This document shows, piece after piece, positions 1-8,779 of a stretch of 64,000 bases of DNA (position 1 is the first letter of the stretch; each line of letters opens with the position of its first letter). The notes beneath the pieces were generated by a model. The model worked only from the letters and a program-made list of their open reading frames with translations. It did no database searches and was not told the DNA's origin. This DNA comes from Stappia sp. ES.058. GTDB lineage: Bacteria > Pseudomonadota > Alphaproteobacteria > Rhizobiales > Stappiaceae. Made by a program: the position numbers and the translations under genes. The stretch is from assembly GCF_900105595.1 (NCBI RefSeq), contig NZ_LT629784.1, positions 1,736,001-1,800,000 on the forward strand, read 5' to 3'.

Positions 1-3000
1 GCCCGGCGTCGCCGCCGTCCTTGAGTGACGCGACCGCCTCTTCCAGCATCTGCTGATACAGCTCGAAGCCGACTTCCTTGATGTGACCGGACTGTTCCTC
101 GCCCAGCAGATTGCCGGCGCCGCGAATGTCGAGATCATGGCTGGCGAGCTGAAACCCTGCGCCCAGGCTGTCGAGCGACTGCAGCACCTTGAGCCGCCGG
201 TCGGCGGTTGCCGTCAGCGTCTTGTTGGCAGGCACCGTGAACAGCGCATAGGCGCGGGCCTTGGAACGGCCAACGCGCCCACGCAGCTGATAAAGCTGCG
301 ACAGGCCGAACATGTCGGCCCGATGCACGATCAACGTGTTCGCGGTTGGAATATCGAGGCCGGATTCCACGATCGTGGTCGACAGCAGGACGTCGTATTT
401 CCCCTCGTAGAAGGCATTCATGACGTCTTCCAGCTCGCCCGGCGGCATCTGGCCATGCGCGACGGCGACCTTCACCTCCGGCACGGCATCGTCGAGAAAC
501 GCCTTGGTGTCGGCGAGATCCGACACGCGCGGACAGACATAGAAGCTCTGTCCGCCGCGATAGCGCTCGCGCAACAGCGCCTCGCGCACGACGACCGGAT
601 CGAACGGCGAAATGAAGGTGCGCACCGCCAGCCGGTCGACCGGCGGAGTCGCGATCAGCGACAGTTCGCGCACGCCGGTCAGCGCCAGTTGCAACGTACG
701 CGGGATCGGCGTGGCCGACAGCGTGAGCACATGGACCTCCGACTTGAGCTCCTTCAGCCGCTCCTTGTGCTTGACGCCGAAATGCTGCTCCTCGTCGATG
801 ATCAGCAGACCGAGATCGCGAAAGGCTACATTCTTGCCGAGCAGCGCATGGGTGCCAACGACGATGTCGATGGATCCGTCCGCAAGGCCCTTTTTGGCCG
901 CAGACAGTTCCTTGGCCGGCACCAGCCGCGAGGCATGGGCGACCTGGATCGGCAGCCCCTGGAAGCGCTCGGAAAACGTCTTGTAGTGCTGGCGGGCAAG
1001 CAGTGTCGTCGGGACCACGAGGGCCACCTGGCGCCCGGTCATCGCCGCGATGAAGGCGGCGCGCAGCGCAACCTCGGTCTTGCCGAAGCCGACATCGCCG
1101 CACACGAGCCGGTCCATCGGACGACCGGACACCAGATCCTCGAACACCGAATCGATGGCGTTCATCTGATCGTCGGTCTCGTCATAGGGGAAACGCGCGG
1201 CGAACTCGTCATAGGCGCCTTCGGGCGGCGAGATCGCCGGCGCGGTCTTGAGCGCGCGCGCCGCCGCCGTCTTGATCAGGCCGTCGGCGATCTCGAGGAT
1301 ACGCTTCTTCATGCGCGCCTTGCGCGCCTGCCAGGCCCCTCCGCCCAGCTTGTCGAGCTGCGCCTCGGTGTCTTCCGATCCGTAGCGGGTCAGCAGCTCG
1401 ATGTTTTCCACCGGCAGGAACAGCTTGTCGCCGCCGGCATATTGCAGCTCCAGACAATCATGCGGCGCGCCCACGGCCTCGATGGTCCTCAGACCAATAA
1501 ACCGGCCAATGCCGTGTTCCGCATGCACCACGAGGTCGTTTTGCGAGAGGCTCGAAGCCTCGGTCAGAACATTGGCGCCGGAGGATTTGCGCCGGCGCTG
1601 GCGCACGAGACGGTCGCCCAGAATGTCCTGTTCGCAGATCAGTGTCAGATTGCCGACCTCGAACCCCTGTTCGACGCCCAGAAGCGCAAGCGCCGTCATG
1701 TCTTTCGGCAGGGCCTGAGCATCGGCGTCGCTTGCGACCGGAACGGTTCGGTCCAGTCCGTGATCGGCAAGGACATGCGACAGGCGTTCGCGCGATCCCT
1801 CGCTCCAGCAGGCGATCACGATCCGGTTTCCCGCCTTGCGCCGGACCGTCGCATGGGCGGTCAGCGCATCGAAGACATTGACCTCGCCCCCCGCACGCTC
1901 GGCGGCGAAACTGCGCCCCTGGCGACCGTCGAGCGGCACGACCGTCACACCCGTCCCCGGCGGCGCGTCGAACGCGGACAGCCTCAGCGACGTGCCGTCG
2001 GCGAGACCGGCCGTCCATTCCGCGTCCGTCAGATACAGCGCTTCGGGCGGCAACGGCTTGTAGGGAACGGAGCCCGCGCGTCCACTGCTTTCGCGAACCT
2101 CCCGGCGGGCGGCGTGGTGCTCGGCCACCTGCTCCTGGCGCTCGCGCACCACATCCTCGAGCGCGGCCGACAGCACGAAGGGGGTCTCGCCGGCGTAATC
2201 GAAGATCGTTTCCAGGGTCTCGTGGAAAAGCGGCAGCCAGTGTTCCATGCCCGCATAGCGCCGGCCTTCGCTGATCGATTGATAAAGAATGTCGTCGCGC
2301 TCGGACGCGCCGAATTGCGCGACATAGCCCTTGCGGAACCGCGAGATTGCCTCCTGCGACAGCACCGCCTCGCTCATCGCAACGAGATCGAGCCGCTTGA
2401 GCTGTTTGGTCGTGCGCTGGGTCTGCGTGTCGAAGGAACGCAGCGATTCCAGCGTGTCGCCGAAAAAATCCAGCCGGACGGGCTGCTCCATGCCGGGCGC
2501 ATAGACATCGACGATGCCGCCACGCACGGCATATTCGCCGGTGTCCTGCACCGTGGAGGCGCGGGCAAAGCCGTTCGTTTCCAGCCAGGCCACCAGATCG
2601 GCGAGCTTGATGACATTGCCGGGCTTTGCGCGCCACGACTGGCTTGCGGCGAAGTCGCGCGACGGCAGCCGCTGGAGGACCGCGTTCGCGGTGGTCATCA
2701 GCACCGTCGGAGCGCTCAAGGACTCCTTGCTTGCAAGACGTGAAAGGGTCGTCAGGCGCCGCGCAACGATGGCCGGATTGGGCGACACGCGATCGTAGGG
2801 AAGACAATCCCAGGCGGGAAGGTCGAGAACCTCGGCCAACGGCGCGAAATAGCCCAGCGCATCCTGTACGGAGCGGGCGTGAGCTGCATCGCGCGCGACG
2901 AACACCAACCGCAGTCCCGCCGCGCCATCGGCGAGCAACCGGCCAAGCACCAGCGCCTCCGCCCCGTCCGGGACGCCGGTAACGACGGCATTGCCGTGTT

Positions 3001-3055
3001 GCGAAAGCACCTTCTCAAGCAACTTGCTTAATCCTTGCAAAAAATCCCGGCGCAC
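1..3055 (-). CDS. mfd: Transcription-repair coupling factor Mfd (3' end outside window)
   Basis: Mfd is the ATP-dependent translocase that removes RNA polymerase stalled at DNA damage and recruits UvrA. About 1018 codons are present of a family length near 1150-1170; the reading frame runs off base 1, so the C-terminal end is missing. Reading the minus strand gives an UvrB-like N-terminal region (cooh-side of LPAWDCLPYDRVSPN near 2790), a Walker A GDVGFGKTE near 1078-1104, a DEEQH box near 780-806, a LSATPIPRTL motif, and a QLRGRVGRSKARAYALF motif VI near 250-300. The start is uncertain: GTG at 3055 is in frame, and TTG at 3040 is the alternative; neither has a strong ribosome site. It lies just downstream of sdhE on the same strand (about 64 bp gap), the usual alphaproteobacterial order recG/sdhE/mfd. 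The large open frame opposite it is a shadow. Confidence 0.95.
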   Translation of the reverse strand, partial: MRRDFLQGLSKLLEKVLSQHGNAVVTGVPDGAEALVLGRLLADGAAGLRLVFVARDAAHARSVQDALGYFAPLAEVLDLPAWDCLPYDRVSPNPAIVARRLTTLSRLASKESLSAPTVLMTTANAVLQRLPSRDFAASQSWRAKPGNVIKLADLVAWLETNGFARASTVQDTGEYAVRGGIVDVYAPGMEQPVRLDFFGDTLESLRSFDTQTQRTTKQLKRLDLVAMSEAVLSQEAISRFRKGYVAQFGASERDDILYQSISEGRRYAGMEHWLPLFHETLETIFDYAGETPFVLSAALEDVVRERQEQVAEHHAARREVRESSGRAGSVPYKPLPPEALYLTDAEWTAGLADGTSLRLSAFDAPPGTGVTVVPLDGRQGRSFAAERAGGEVNVFDALTAHATVRRKAGNRIVIACWSEGSRERLSHVLADHGLDRTVPVASDADAQALPKDMTALALLGVEQGFEVGNLTLICEQDILGDRLVRQRRRKSSGANVLTEASSLSQNDLVVHAEHGIGRFIGLRTIEAVGAPHDCLELQYAGGDKLFLPVENIELLTRYGSEDTEAQLDKLGGGAWQARKARMKKRILEIADGLIKTAAARALKTAPAISPPEGAYDEFAARFPYDETDDQMNAIDSVFEDLVSGRPMDRLVCGDVGFGKTEVALRAAFIAAMTGRQVALVVPTTLLARQHYKTFSERFQGLPIQVAHASRLVPAKELSAAKKGLADGSIDIVVGTHALLGKNVAFRDLGLLIIDEEQHFGVKHKERLKELKSEVHVLTLSATPIPRTLQLALTGVRELSLIATPPVDRLAVRTFISPFDPVVVREALLRERYRGGQSFYVCPRVSDLADTKAFLDDAVPEVKVAVAHGQMPPGELEDVMNAFYEGKYDVLLSTTIVESGLDIPTANTLIVHRADMFGLSQLYQLRGRVGRSKARAYALFTVPANKTLTATADRRLKVLQSLDSLGAGFQLASHDLDIRGAGNLLGEEQSGHIKEVGFELYQQMLEEAVASLKDGGDAG

Positions 3056-3119
3056 GACCGCCGCGGGTATATCTGGCCTCTGCGCGCATCCGGCACGGCA
3101 CGCAAGTCTGTTCGGTTCG

Positions 3120-3416
3120 TCAGCCGGTCCGCTGAAATTCCACGATGGCCCGATAGACAGGCGTATCGTAATTGGCAGGCACCGGCACACTGCCGATCAT
3201 CCAGCTGAACAGGTCCTGGTCGGGCACATCCATCAGCCGCTCCAGCGTGTCGAGGTCGTCGTTGCAAAGCGTGTTCAAACGGGCCTTCGCATAATTTCCG
3301 AGCAGGATATCCATTTCCTTCATGCCCCGGTGCTGACACCGGAAGAGCATGCGCTTGCGTCGGGCATCTTGCGGGTCGGGCGCGCCGCGCGCGGTCTGAT
3401 CCGAAGGATCGGGCAT
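3120..3416 (-). CDS. sdhE: Succinate dehydrogenase flavinylation factor SdhE (FAD assembly factor, Sdh5/YgfY family)
   Basis: A 98-residue protein that helps attach FAD covalently to the SdhA flavoprotein of complex II in the cytoplasm. The signature is visible: MLFRCQHRGMKEMDILLGNYA contains the conserved RGxxE flavinylation motif (RGMKEMD), followed by the acidic LDTLERLMDVPDQDLFSWM helix typical of the family. The start chosen is MPDPSDQ at 3416; the frame stays open further upstream only because it runs antisense to recG. Its N-terminal 20 residues are polar and variable. It is transcribed divergently from recG and in the same direction as mfd, with a 64 bp gap, so the two are probably cotranscribed. 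Confidence 0.93.
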   Translation of the reverse strand: MPDPSDQTARGAPDPQDARRKRMLFRCQHRGMKEMDILLGNYAKARLNTLCNDDLDTLERLMDVPDQDLFSWMIGSVPVPANYDTPVYRAIVEFQRTG

Positions 3417-3458
3417 GATTGTCTTCCTCGCGCTCGTGTTTGATTTTGGCGCTTGCAC

Positions 3459-3489
3459 TTGACAGAACTTCTCGGGTTCGCGGGTTATA
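3459..3489 (+). promoter_or_regulatory. Possible sigma70-type promoter for recG
   Basis: A perfect TTGACA at 3459-3464 is followed 19 bp later by GTTATA (3484-3489) in the divergent sdhE-recG gap. The spacing is two bases longer than ideal and the -10 is only fair, so this is a suggestion from pattern alone. Confidence 0.35.
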
Positions 3490-3584
3490 GCGGCCCCGGC
3501 GCGAAACTCAATGCGCCGTGGCGACAGCCGACCAACCGTCAACCCGTGGCTCACCCGATTTCGCCCGAAACCGCCCGAGACCAA

Positions 3585-5690
3585 ATGCGCCCCACGCTGC
3601 TCGACCCGCTCTTTGCTCCCATCTCGGCCCTGCCGGGCATCGGCCCGCGCACCGCGCGCCATCTGGCAACGTTGCTGGGAGTCGGCGCCGACCGCGAACC
3701 CTATGTGATCGACCTGCTGCTGCATCTGCCGACGGGCGTGATCGACCGCCGCCTGCGGCCTGGTGTCGCGCGCGCCGAGGAAGGCGCAATCGTCACCCTC
3801 GACGTTCACATTGACCGGCATCAGGCGCCGCCGCGCGGTAGCCGCGCGCCCTATCGCATCCAGGCGCATGACGACAGCGGCGATCTCACTCTCGTGTTCT
3901 TTCACGCAAGGCAGAACTGGCTTGAAAAGACCCTTCCCGTCGATAGCGAAATGGTGGTTTCGGGGCGGATCGAGTGGTTCAACGGCCAGCCGCAGATGAT
4001 TCACCCCGATCACATGGTGATGGCTGAGGATGCCGCAAGCCTGCCGCTGGTGGAACCGGTCTATCCGCTAACCCAGGGCCTCTCCTCAAAGATGCTGCAA
4101 AAGGCGATGGCGGCAGCCCTCGAGCTTGTCCCCGACCTGCCTGACTGGCTGGACAGCGAACACGCAAGGCGTGGCAACTGGCCCGGGTTTCGCAAAGCGC
4201 TTGTGACCCTGCACCGTCCCCCCGCCGATGCGCTGGGCGCGGACGAGGCAACCGCCGCACATATGCGGCTCAGCTACGACGAGTTTCTGGCGAACCAGCT
4301 GGCGCTGGCGCTGGTGCGCCGCTCCATGCGCCAGACGAAAGGCATCGCGCGGGCCTTCGACGGCCGCCTGAAGACGAAGATCCTCGCCGACCTTCCCTAT
4401 GCGCTGACAGACGGCCAGCGGAGCGCGATTTCCGATATCGAGGCGGATCTCGCCGAACCAGTGCGCATGCTGCGCCTGCTGCAGGGCGATGTCGGCGCCG
4501 GCAAAACCATCGTCGCGCTGATGGCGGCCGCCGCCATGATCGAATCCGGGGCCCAGACCGTGTTCATGGCGCCGACGGAGATCCTGGCACGGCAGCATTT
4601 CCTGTCACTTGCGCCCCTGTGCGAGGCCGCCGGCATCCGTATCGCCTCCCTGACGGGACGCGACACGGCGAAACACAAGCGCGAGACCCGCGCCGCGCTC
4701 GAGGCCGGCGAGGTCGATCTCATCGTCGGCACGCATGCGCTGTTTCAAAACGACGTCGACTTCGCCAATCTCGGCCTTGCCATTGTCGACGAGCAGCACC
4801 GCTTCGGCGTGCACCAGCGTCTCACGCTCTCGGCAAAGGGCAAGGGCGTCGACATGCTGGTGATGACGGCAACGCCGATCCCGCGCACGCTGGTGCTCAC
4901 CTTCTTTGGCGACATGGACGTCTCCCGCCTGACCGAAAAGCCTGCCGGCCGCCAGCCGATCAAGACGGTCACCGTGCCGCTGGACCGCATGGACAATGTG
5001 GTCGAACGGCTCCGCGCAGCGCTGGCGGAGGGCAAGAAGGCCTATTGGGTCTGCCCGCTGGTGGAGGAATCGGAGAAATCCGATCTCGCGGCGGCCGAGG
5101 AGCGCTTCGAGGTGCTGCAGCAAGTGCTCGGTCCCCGCGTCGCGCTCGTTCATGGACGCATGACCAGCGACGAGAAGGCTGCGGCCATGTCCGCCTTCAA
5201 GGACGGACCCGTCCAGCTCCTGGTCGCGACCACCGTGATCGAGGTCGGTGTCGACGTACCCGACGCCACCATCATGGTGATCGAGCACGCTGAACGCTTC
5301 GGTCTGTCGCAATTGCACCAGCTTCGAGGCCGCGTCGGACGCGGGTCGGAGGCCTCGACCTGCCTGCTCCTCTACAAGACGCCGATTGGCGAGACGGCCC
5401 GCGCGCGCCTGTCGATCATGCGCGAGACCAACGACGGCTTCCTGATCGCGGAGGAGGACCTGCGCCTGCGCGGCGAGGGCGAGATCCTGGGCACGCGCCA
5501 GTCCGGATCACCGGGCTTCCGGATCGCCGATGCCGCCGAACAGGCAGACCTGCTTGAAGTTGCACGCGACGACGCAAGGCTCATTCTGGAGACGGACCCG
5601 GAGCTGACAAAACCGCGCGGCGCGGCCCTGCGGGTTCTGCTCTATCTGTTTTCGCGCGACGAGGCGATCCGCCTGCTGCGCGCCGGCTGA
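3585..5690 (+). CDS. recG: ATP-dependent DNA helicase RecG
   Basis: RecG remodels stalled replication forks and branch-migrates Holliday junctions. The start is taken as MRPTLLDPLF at 3585, giving 701 residues, which is the family norm; a TTG 132 bp upstream would add an unlikely tail. The N-terminal wedge/OB region begins with a helix-hairpin-like PGIGPRTARHLATLLG. The helicase core shows Walker A GDVGAGKT near residue 301, a DEQH box near residue 400, TATPIPRTL, and QLRGRVGRG as motif VI. The 3' end converges on the DUF502 gene with 16 bp between stops. It is divergent from sdhE and shares a 168 bp promoter region with it. Confidence 0.96.
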   Translation: MRPTLLDPLFAPISALPGIGPRTARHLATLLGVGADREPYVIDLLLHLPTGVIDRRLRPGVARAEEGAIVTLDVHIDRHQAPPRGSRAPYRIQAHDDSGDLTLVFFHARQNWLEKTLPVDSEMVVSGRIEWFNGQPQMIHPDHMVMAEDAASLPLVEPVYPLTQGLSSKMLQKAMAAALELVPDLPDWLDSEHARRGNWPGFRKALVTLHRPPADALGADEATAAHMRLSYDEFLANQLALALVRRSMRQTKGIARAFDGRLKTKILADLPYALTDGQRSAISDIEADLAEPVRMLRLLQGDVGAGKTIVALMAAAAMIESGAQTVFMAPTEILARQHFLSLAPLCEAAGIRIASLTGRDTAKHKRETRAALEAGEVDLIVGTHALFQNDVDFANLGLAIVDEQHRFGVHQRLTLSAKGKGVDMLVMTATPIPRTLVLTFFGDMDVSRLTEKPAGRQPIKTVTVPLDRMDNVVERLRAALAEGKKAYWVCPLVEESEKSDLAAAEERFEVLQQVLGPRVALVHGRMTSDEKAAAMSAFKDGPVQLLVATTVIEVGVDVPDATIMVIEHAERFGLSQLHQLRGRVGRGSEASTCLLLYKTPIGETARARLSIMRETNDGFLIAEEDLRLRGEGEILGTRQSGSPGFRIADAAEQADLLEVARDDARLILETDPELTKPRGAALRVLLYLFSRDEAIRLLRAG

Positions 5691-5706
5691 ACGGCGCAGC
5701 CGCTCG

Positions 5707-6456
5707 TCAATCGGCCGTTTCCAGCGACCGCTTTGCGTCAGCGTCCGTCGTTGCGTCCGTGAGCGGCAGCACCTTGTCCCACTCGGGACTGACGAGACCG
5801 GCGGAAATCACAAGCTTGGCGGCCGCCTCGACCGTCATGTCCAGCTCGATGACCTCGTCACGCGGCACGAACAACAAGAACCCGGAGGTCGGGTTCGGGG
5901 TTGTTGGCAGGAACACCGCGGTGACATCTTCATTGTAGTCGTGGAGCTTGTGCGCGACCTCGCCGCGCGCGTTTGTTGCAATGAAGACAATCGCCCAAAG
6001 TCCCGGCCGCGGGTACTGGATGATGGCGGCCTTCTTGAAGCTGTTGGAGCGTTCGGCCAGGATCGTCTCGAAGATCTGCTTCAGACCGCTGTGCAGGTTG
6101 CGAACCACCGGCATGCGCCCAAGCAGGGATTCGCCGTAGGAGACCAGCGTTCGCCCGGCGATATTGGCCGTCAGGAACCCGATCACGACCAGCCCGAAAA
6201 ACGCGACGATCAGGCCCACGCCCGGCACCGGAAACGGGAGATAGGTGTCGGGATTGTAGTTGCCGGGAATGAGCGGCTTGATCCATCCGTCGATCCATTG
6301 AACGATCGACCAGGTCAGATAGGCGGTGATGCCGACGGGTCCGGCAATGACCAGCCCGGTCAGGAAGTAGTTTCTCAAGCGGGTCATTGCGCTTGGCCGA
6401 GGCAGTTTGCCACCCCCGCCCTCCTGTTTGTGTCTGGATGTCGTATCGCCGCTCAT
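5707..6456 (-). CDS. DUF502 family inner-membrane protein
   Basis: A 249-residue protein of the DUF502 family, whose function is not established. The start is MSGDTTSRHKQ at 6456; the frame continues upstream without coding character. A charged N-terminus is followed by a first hydrophobic segment (NYFLTGLVIAGPVGITAYL, about residues 30-50) and a second (GVGLIVAFFGLVVIGFLTANI, about residues 80-100), then a soluble domain with the family-typical PGLWAIVFIATN and VFLPTTPNPTSGFLLFVP stretches. The PTTPNPTSG loop is the best hallmark. It is divergent from the DUF454 gene (150 bp gap) and convergent with recG. Role inferred only as a membrane protein of unknown activity. Confidence 0.85.
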   Translation of the reverse strand: MSGDTTSRHKQEGGGGKLPRPSAMTRLRNYFLTGLVIAGPVGITAYLTWSIVQWIDGWIKPLIPGNYNPDTYLPFPVPGVGLIVAFFGLVVIGFLTANIAGRTLVSYGESLLGRMPVVRNLHSGLKQIFETILAERSNSFKKAAIIQYPRPGLWAIVFIATNARGEVAHKLHDYNEDVTAVFLPTTPNPTSGFLLFVPRDEVIELDMTVEAAAKLVISAGLVSPEWDKVLPLTDATTDADAKRSLETAD

Positions 6457-6606
6457 CGTCCTGTCGTACCCTGCCTGTCCCATGAACGACCAAGATGCAA
6501 ATCGCGCGCCATATCCGATGCAGGAAAGATTCCGCGTTTGCGTGCATCTGGCGTATCGCGCAATACATAATGCAGATCGGGCGATTGGGGAATCGATAGG
6601 CGACAA

Positions 6607-7035
6607 ATGACAAGAAATTCGCCACCCCGGTACCCCCGACGCCGGCGTCCGCGCCATGACCGTGCCACCAGGATCGTCTTCGCATCCCTTGGCGGCGGGC
6701 TGATCGGCCTCGGCGTGATTGGCGCGTTTTTGCCCATCCTGCCCTCGACCGTGTTCTTTATCGCGGCGGCTGCCTGTTTCGCCCGCTCTTCGCCCAGACT
6801 CGAACGCTGGCTGCTGAACCATCCGCGCATCGGCCCGGCAATCCGCGCGTGGCGCGCGAACGGGGCGATCTCCGTGGCAGCCAAGATCGCCGCCGCGGCC
6901 GGAATGGCCAGCGGCTATCTGGTGTTTCTGCTGACCATCCGGCCCGGCGTGCCGCTTGCCGGGTTTCTCGCCCTCGTGCTGATGGCTTGCGCCGCCTACG
7001 TCCTGTCGCGCCCCTCAGGCCCAAAAGACACCTGA
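6607..7035 (+). CDS. DUF454 (YbaN-like) membrane protein
   Basis: A 142-residue small inner-membrane protein of the YbaN/DUF454 family, function unknown. After a very basic N-terminus (RYPRRRRPRHDRATR) come a hydrophobic segment with GLGVIGAFLPILPSTVFFIAAAACFARSSPRLERWLLNHPRIGP, here cited in pieces: the LPILPST turn and the CFARSSPRLERWLL motif are the family signature. Two further hydrophobic stretches close the protein (residues about 95-135). It stands alone between the divergent DUF502 gene and the secreted repeat protein downstream. Confidence 0.85.
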   Translation: MTRNSPPRYPRRRRPRHDRATRIVFASLGGGLIGLGVIGAFLPILPSTVFFIAAAACFARSSPRLERWLLNHPRIGPAIRAWRANGAISVAAKIAAAAGMASGYLVFLLTIRPGVPLAGFLALVLMACAAYVLSRPSGPKDT

Positions 7036-7224
7036 CGACACGTCAGGAACGGCCGACGTCCGTATCATCCCGCGTTTACCGACATTCACGTGCATGTGAC
7101 ACTCTGTGATGCCGATCACGCTCGAACAGGCAGTGCGGGCGCAAAGTCGATGGCACCCCGTATCCCGACCCGGGTTTATGCCGGGTTGCGTCTGCGGGAA
7201 AGAAACAGACGAGAGGAAAACGTC

Positions 7225-8706
7225 ATGTTGTCCCGCATCACGTCCGGCCTGGTGCCTGATATCCAGCGCCAACACCGTCAGCGACCACCCCGCTTGTCGG
7301 TGATACTCATGCTCTTCGCCGTTTGCCTGGCAGGCGTCCCCATCCTGGGCACCGCTTCGCCGGCCTCCGCGCAGATCATCGACATCCGCCCCAACGGACC
7401 GGTCATCGACCCGAACAGGCGTCCCCTGATTTGCGCCCCGCCGCGTGTGCGGCGCAACGGACGCTGCGTGTTGCCGCGCCCCACCGTCTGCTCACCGCCG
7501 CGCGTCATGCGTAATGGCCGCTGCGTGCTGCCGCGCCCCAACCTCTGCCCGCCGCCGCGCGTAATGCGCAATGGCCGCTGCGTGACGCCGCGCCCCACCG
7601 TCTGCGCCCCGCCGCGCGTAATGCGCAATGGCCGCTGCGTGACGCCGCGCCCCACCGTCTGCGCCCCGCCGCGCGTGATGCGAAACGGCCGCTGCGTGAT
7701 GCCGCGCCCCACCGTCTGCGCCCCGCCGCGGGTGATGCGCAACGGCCGCTGCGTGATGCCGCCGCGCCCGACCGTCTGCAGGCCCCCGCGTGTTCTGCGC
7801 AACGGCCGCTGCGTCACGCCGCCGCGCCGGCCGGATTGCCGTCTGCCGTATATCTATTCGCCCGCCCGGCGACGCTGCATTCTACCGGTCCCGATACCGC
7901 CGGTCGTGCGTCCGCAATCATGTGAGGCGCCCTGGCAGTATTCGCGCAGCGCCGGCGGTTGCATCTGCCCTTCGGGCTATGTGGTTTCGCGGGGCGACTG
8001 CGTCCGCCGCGACAGCCGATCCTGCACCTTCCCCTTCGTTTACTCCGACAGCCGCAACCGCTGCGTCTGCGCGAGCGGCTATCGCCCGTTCGGAACAGGC
8101 TGCAAGAAGGAGGATCCCACCCCGAGCGGCAGCGAGAACATCCGCTGGATCCAGGCCTGCCTGAACGAAGCCGGCTACGACGCAGGGACTGTCGACGGTC
8201 TTTCGGGCCGCAAGACCCGTGGAGCGTGGAATGCATTCCGCAGCGAAAGCAATCTGGGGGACACGACCGCGCCCTACAGCGATCCGGAAACTCTGGCCAG
8301 GCTCTTCCAGGCCTGCCAGCCGGAAGACGCCGCGTCCGCACCGCCCGCGACACCGGCCGAGCCGGAACCGGAGCACGAGGTGCCGGCGCAGGACGATACG
8401 GCAAACGCCGCTCCGCCCTCCGGCGAGGGAAGCTTCGCACCCGCCGACGCACTTTGCGCCTCGGGACGGCTCTACAGCTTGCTGAGCGCGGAAAACCCGT
8501 CGCTGGAACCCTGCGGCAGAAGCTGCATTCCCGCGCCCGAGGGCATGAGCGAGGAGGAGTTGCTGCGTCAGCAGGAAACCCAGGGCATCACATGGTGCCG
8601 CTCCTGCGTCACCGTTGGCACGCTTGGCATGCTGTGCCCAAAACCGTCCGAAGACGGCAGCGAGAGCGATACGTCCGCCAATGACGGGCAAGACACGGCG
8701 AACTGA
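7225..8706 (+). CDS. Secreted Cys/Pro-repeat protein with peptidoglycan-binding-like C-terminal domain
   Basis: A 493-residue exported protein of unknown function. ATG at 7225 is chosen because GAGAGG lies 8-14 bp upstream and it gives a clean signal peptide (LSVILMLFAVCLAGVPIL ending ...SPASAQ at about residue 50). From about residue 70 there are seven near-identical 19-20 residue repeats of the form CAPPRVMRNGRCVxPRPTV, each with two cysteines, then a degenerate eighth. Two more cysteine-rich CICPSGYVVSRGDC-type units follow (EGF-like spacing), then a segment IRWIQACLNEAGYDAGTVDG that resembles a PG_binding_1 domain, an acidic Pro/Glu linker, and a final Cys-rich tail. The regular Cys pairs suggest periplasmic disulfides. 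A strong terminator follows at once. Confidence 0.8.
   Translation: MLSRITSGLVPDIQRQHRQRPPRLSVILMLFAVCLAGVPILGTASPASAQIIDIRPNGPVIDPNRRPLICAPPRVRRNGRCVLPRPTVCSPPRVMRNGRCVLPRPNLCPPPRVMRNGRCVTPRPTVCAPPRVMRNGRCVTPRPTVCAPPRVMRNGRCVMPRPTVCAPPRVMRNGRCVMPPRPTVCRPPRVLRNGRCVTPPRRPDCRLPYIYSPARRRCILPVPIPPVVRPQSCEAPWQYSRSAGGCICPSGYVVSRGDCVRRDSRSCTFPFVYSDSRNRCVCASGYRPFGTGCKKEDPTPSGSENIRWIQACLNEAGYDAGTVDGLSGRKTRGAWNAFRSESNLGDTTAPYSDPETLARLFQACQPEDAASAPPATPAEPEPEHEVPAQDDTANAAPPSGEGSFAPADALCASGRLYSLLSAENPSLEPCGRSCIPAPEGMSEEELLRQQETQGITWCRSCVTVGTLGMLCPKPSEDGSESDTSANDGQDTAN
7432..7836 (+). repeat. Seven tandem 57-60 bp coding repeats
   Basis: In-frame tandem repeats encoding C-x-PPRV-x-RNGRCV-x-PRPTV. Units 3 to 6 are almost identical in DNA sequence, so the array has probably expanded or been homogenised recently. 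The two last units carry one extra proline codon each. Confidence 0.9.
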
Positions 8707-8728
8707 CGCGACCCCCTTCGCGAAAACG

Positions 8729-8764
8729 CGAACGCCCGGCACGTGCCGGGCGTTCGTTTTCTCT
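8729..8764 (+). terminator. Rho-independent terminator after the Cys/Pro-repeat gene
   Basis: A perfect 28-base palindrome (8729-8756; arms CGAACGCCCGGCAC and its complement) is followed by TTTT and a T-rich run. It sits 23 bp after the stop codon and between two convergent genes, so it may also help end the glmS transcript from the other side. Confidence 0.85.
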
Positions 8765-8779
8765 TTTCAGGCGATTGCC

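Noticed and set aside
83..2743. 886-codon open frame on the plus strand
   Set aside because: It is antisense to mfd; the minus strand reads a full Mfd helicase core with motifs. The translated plus frame is Arg/Gln/His-rich as expected of a GC-rich shadow.
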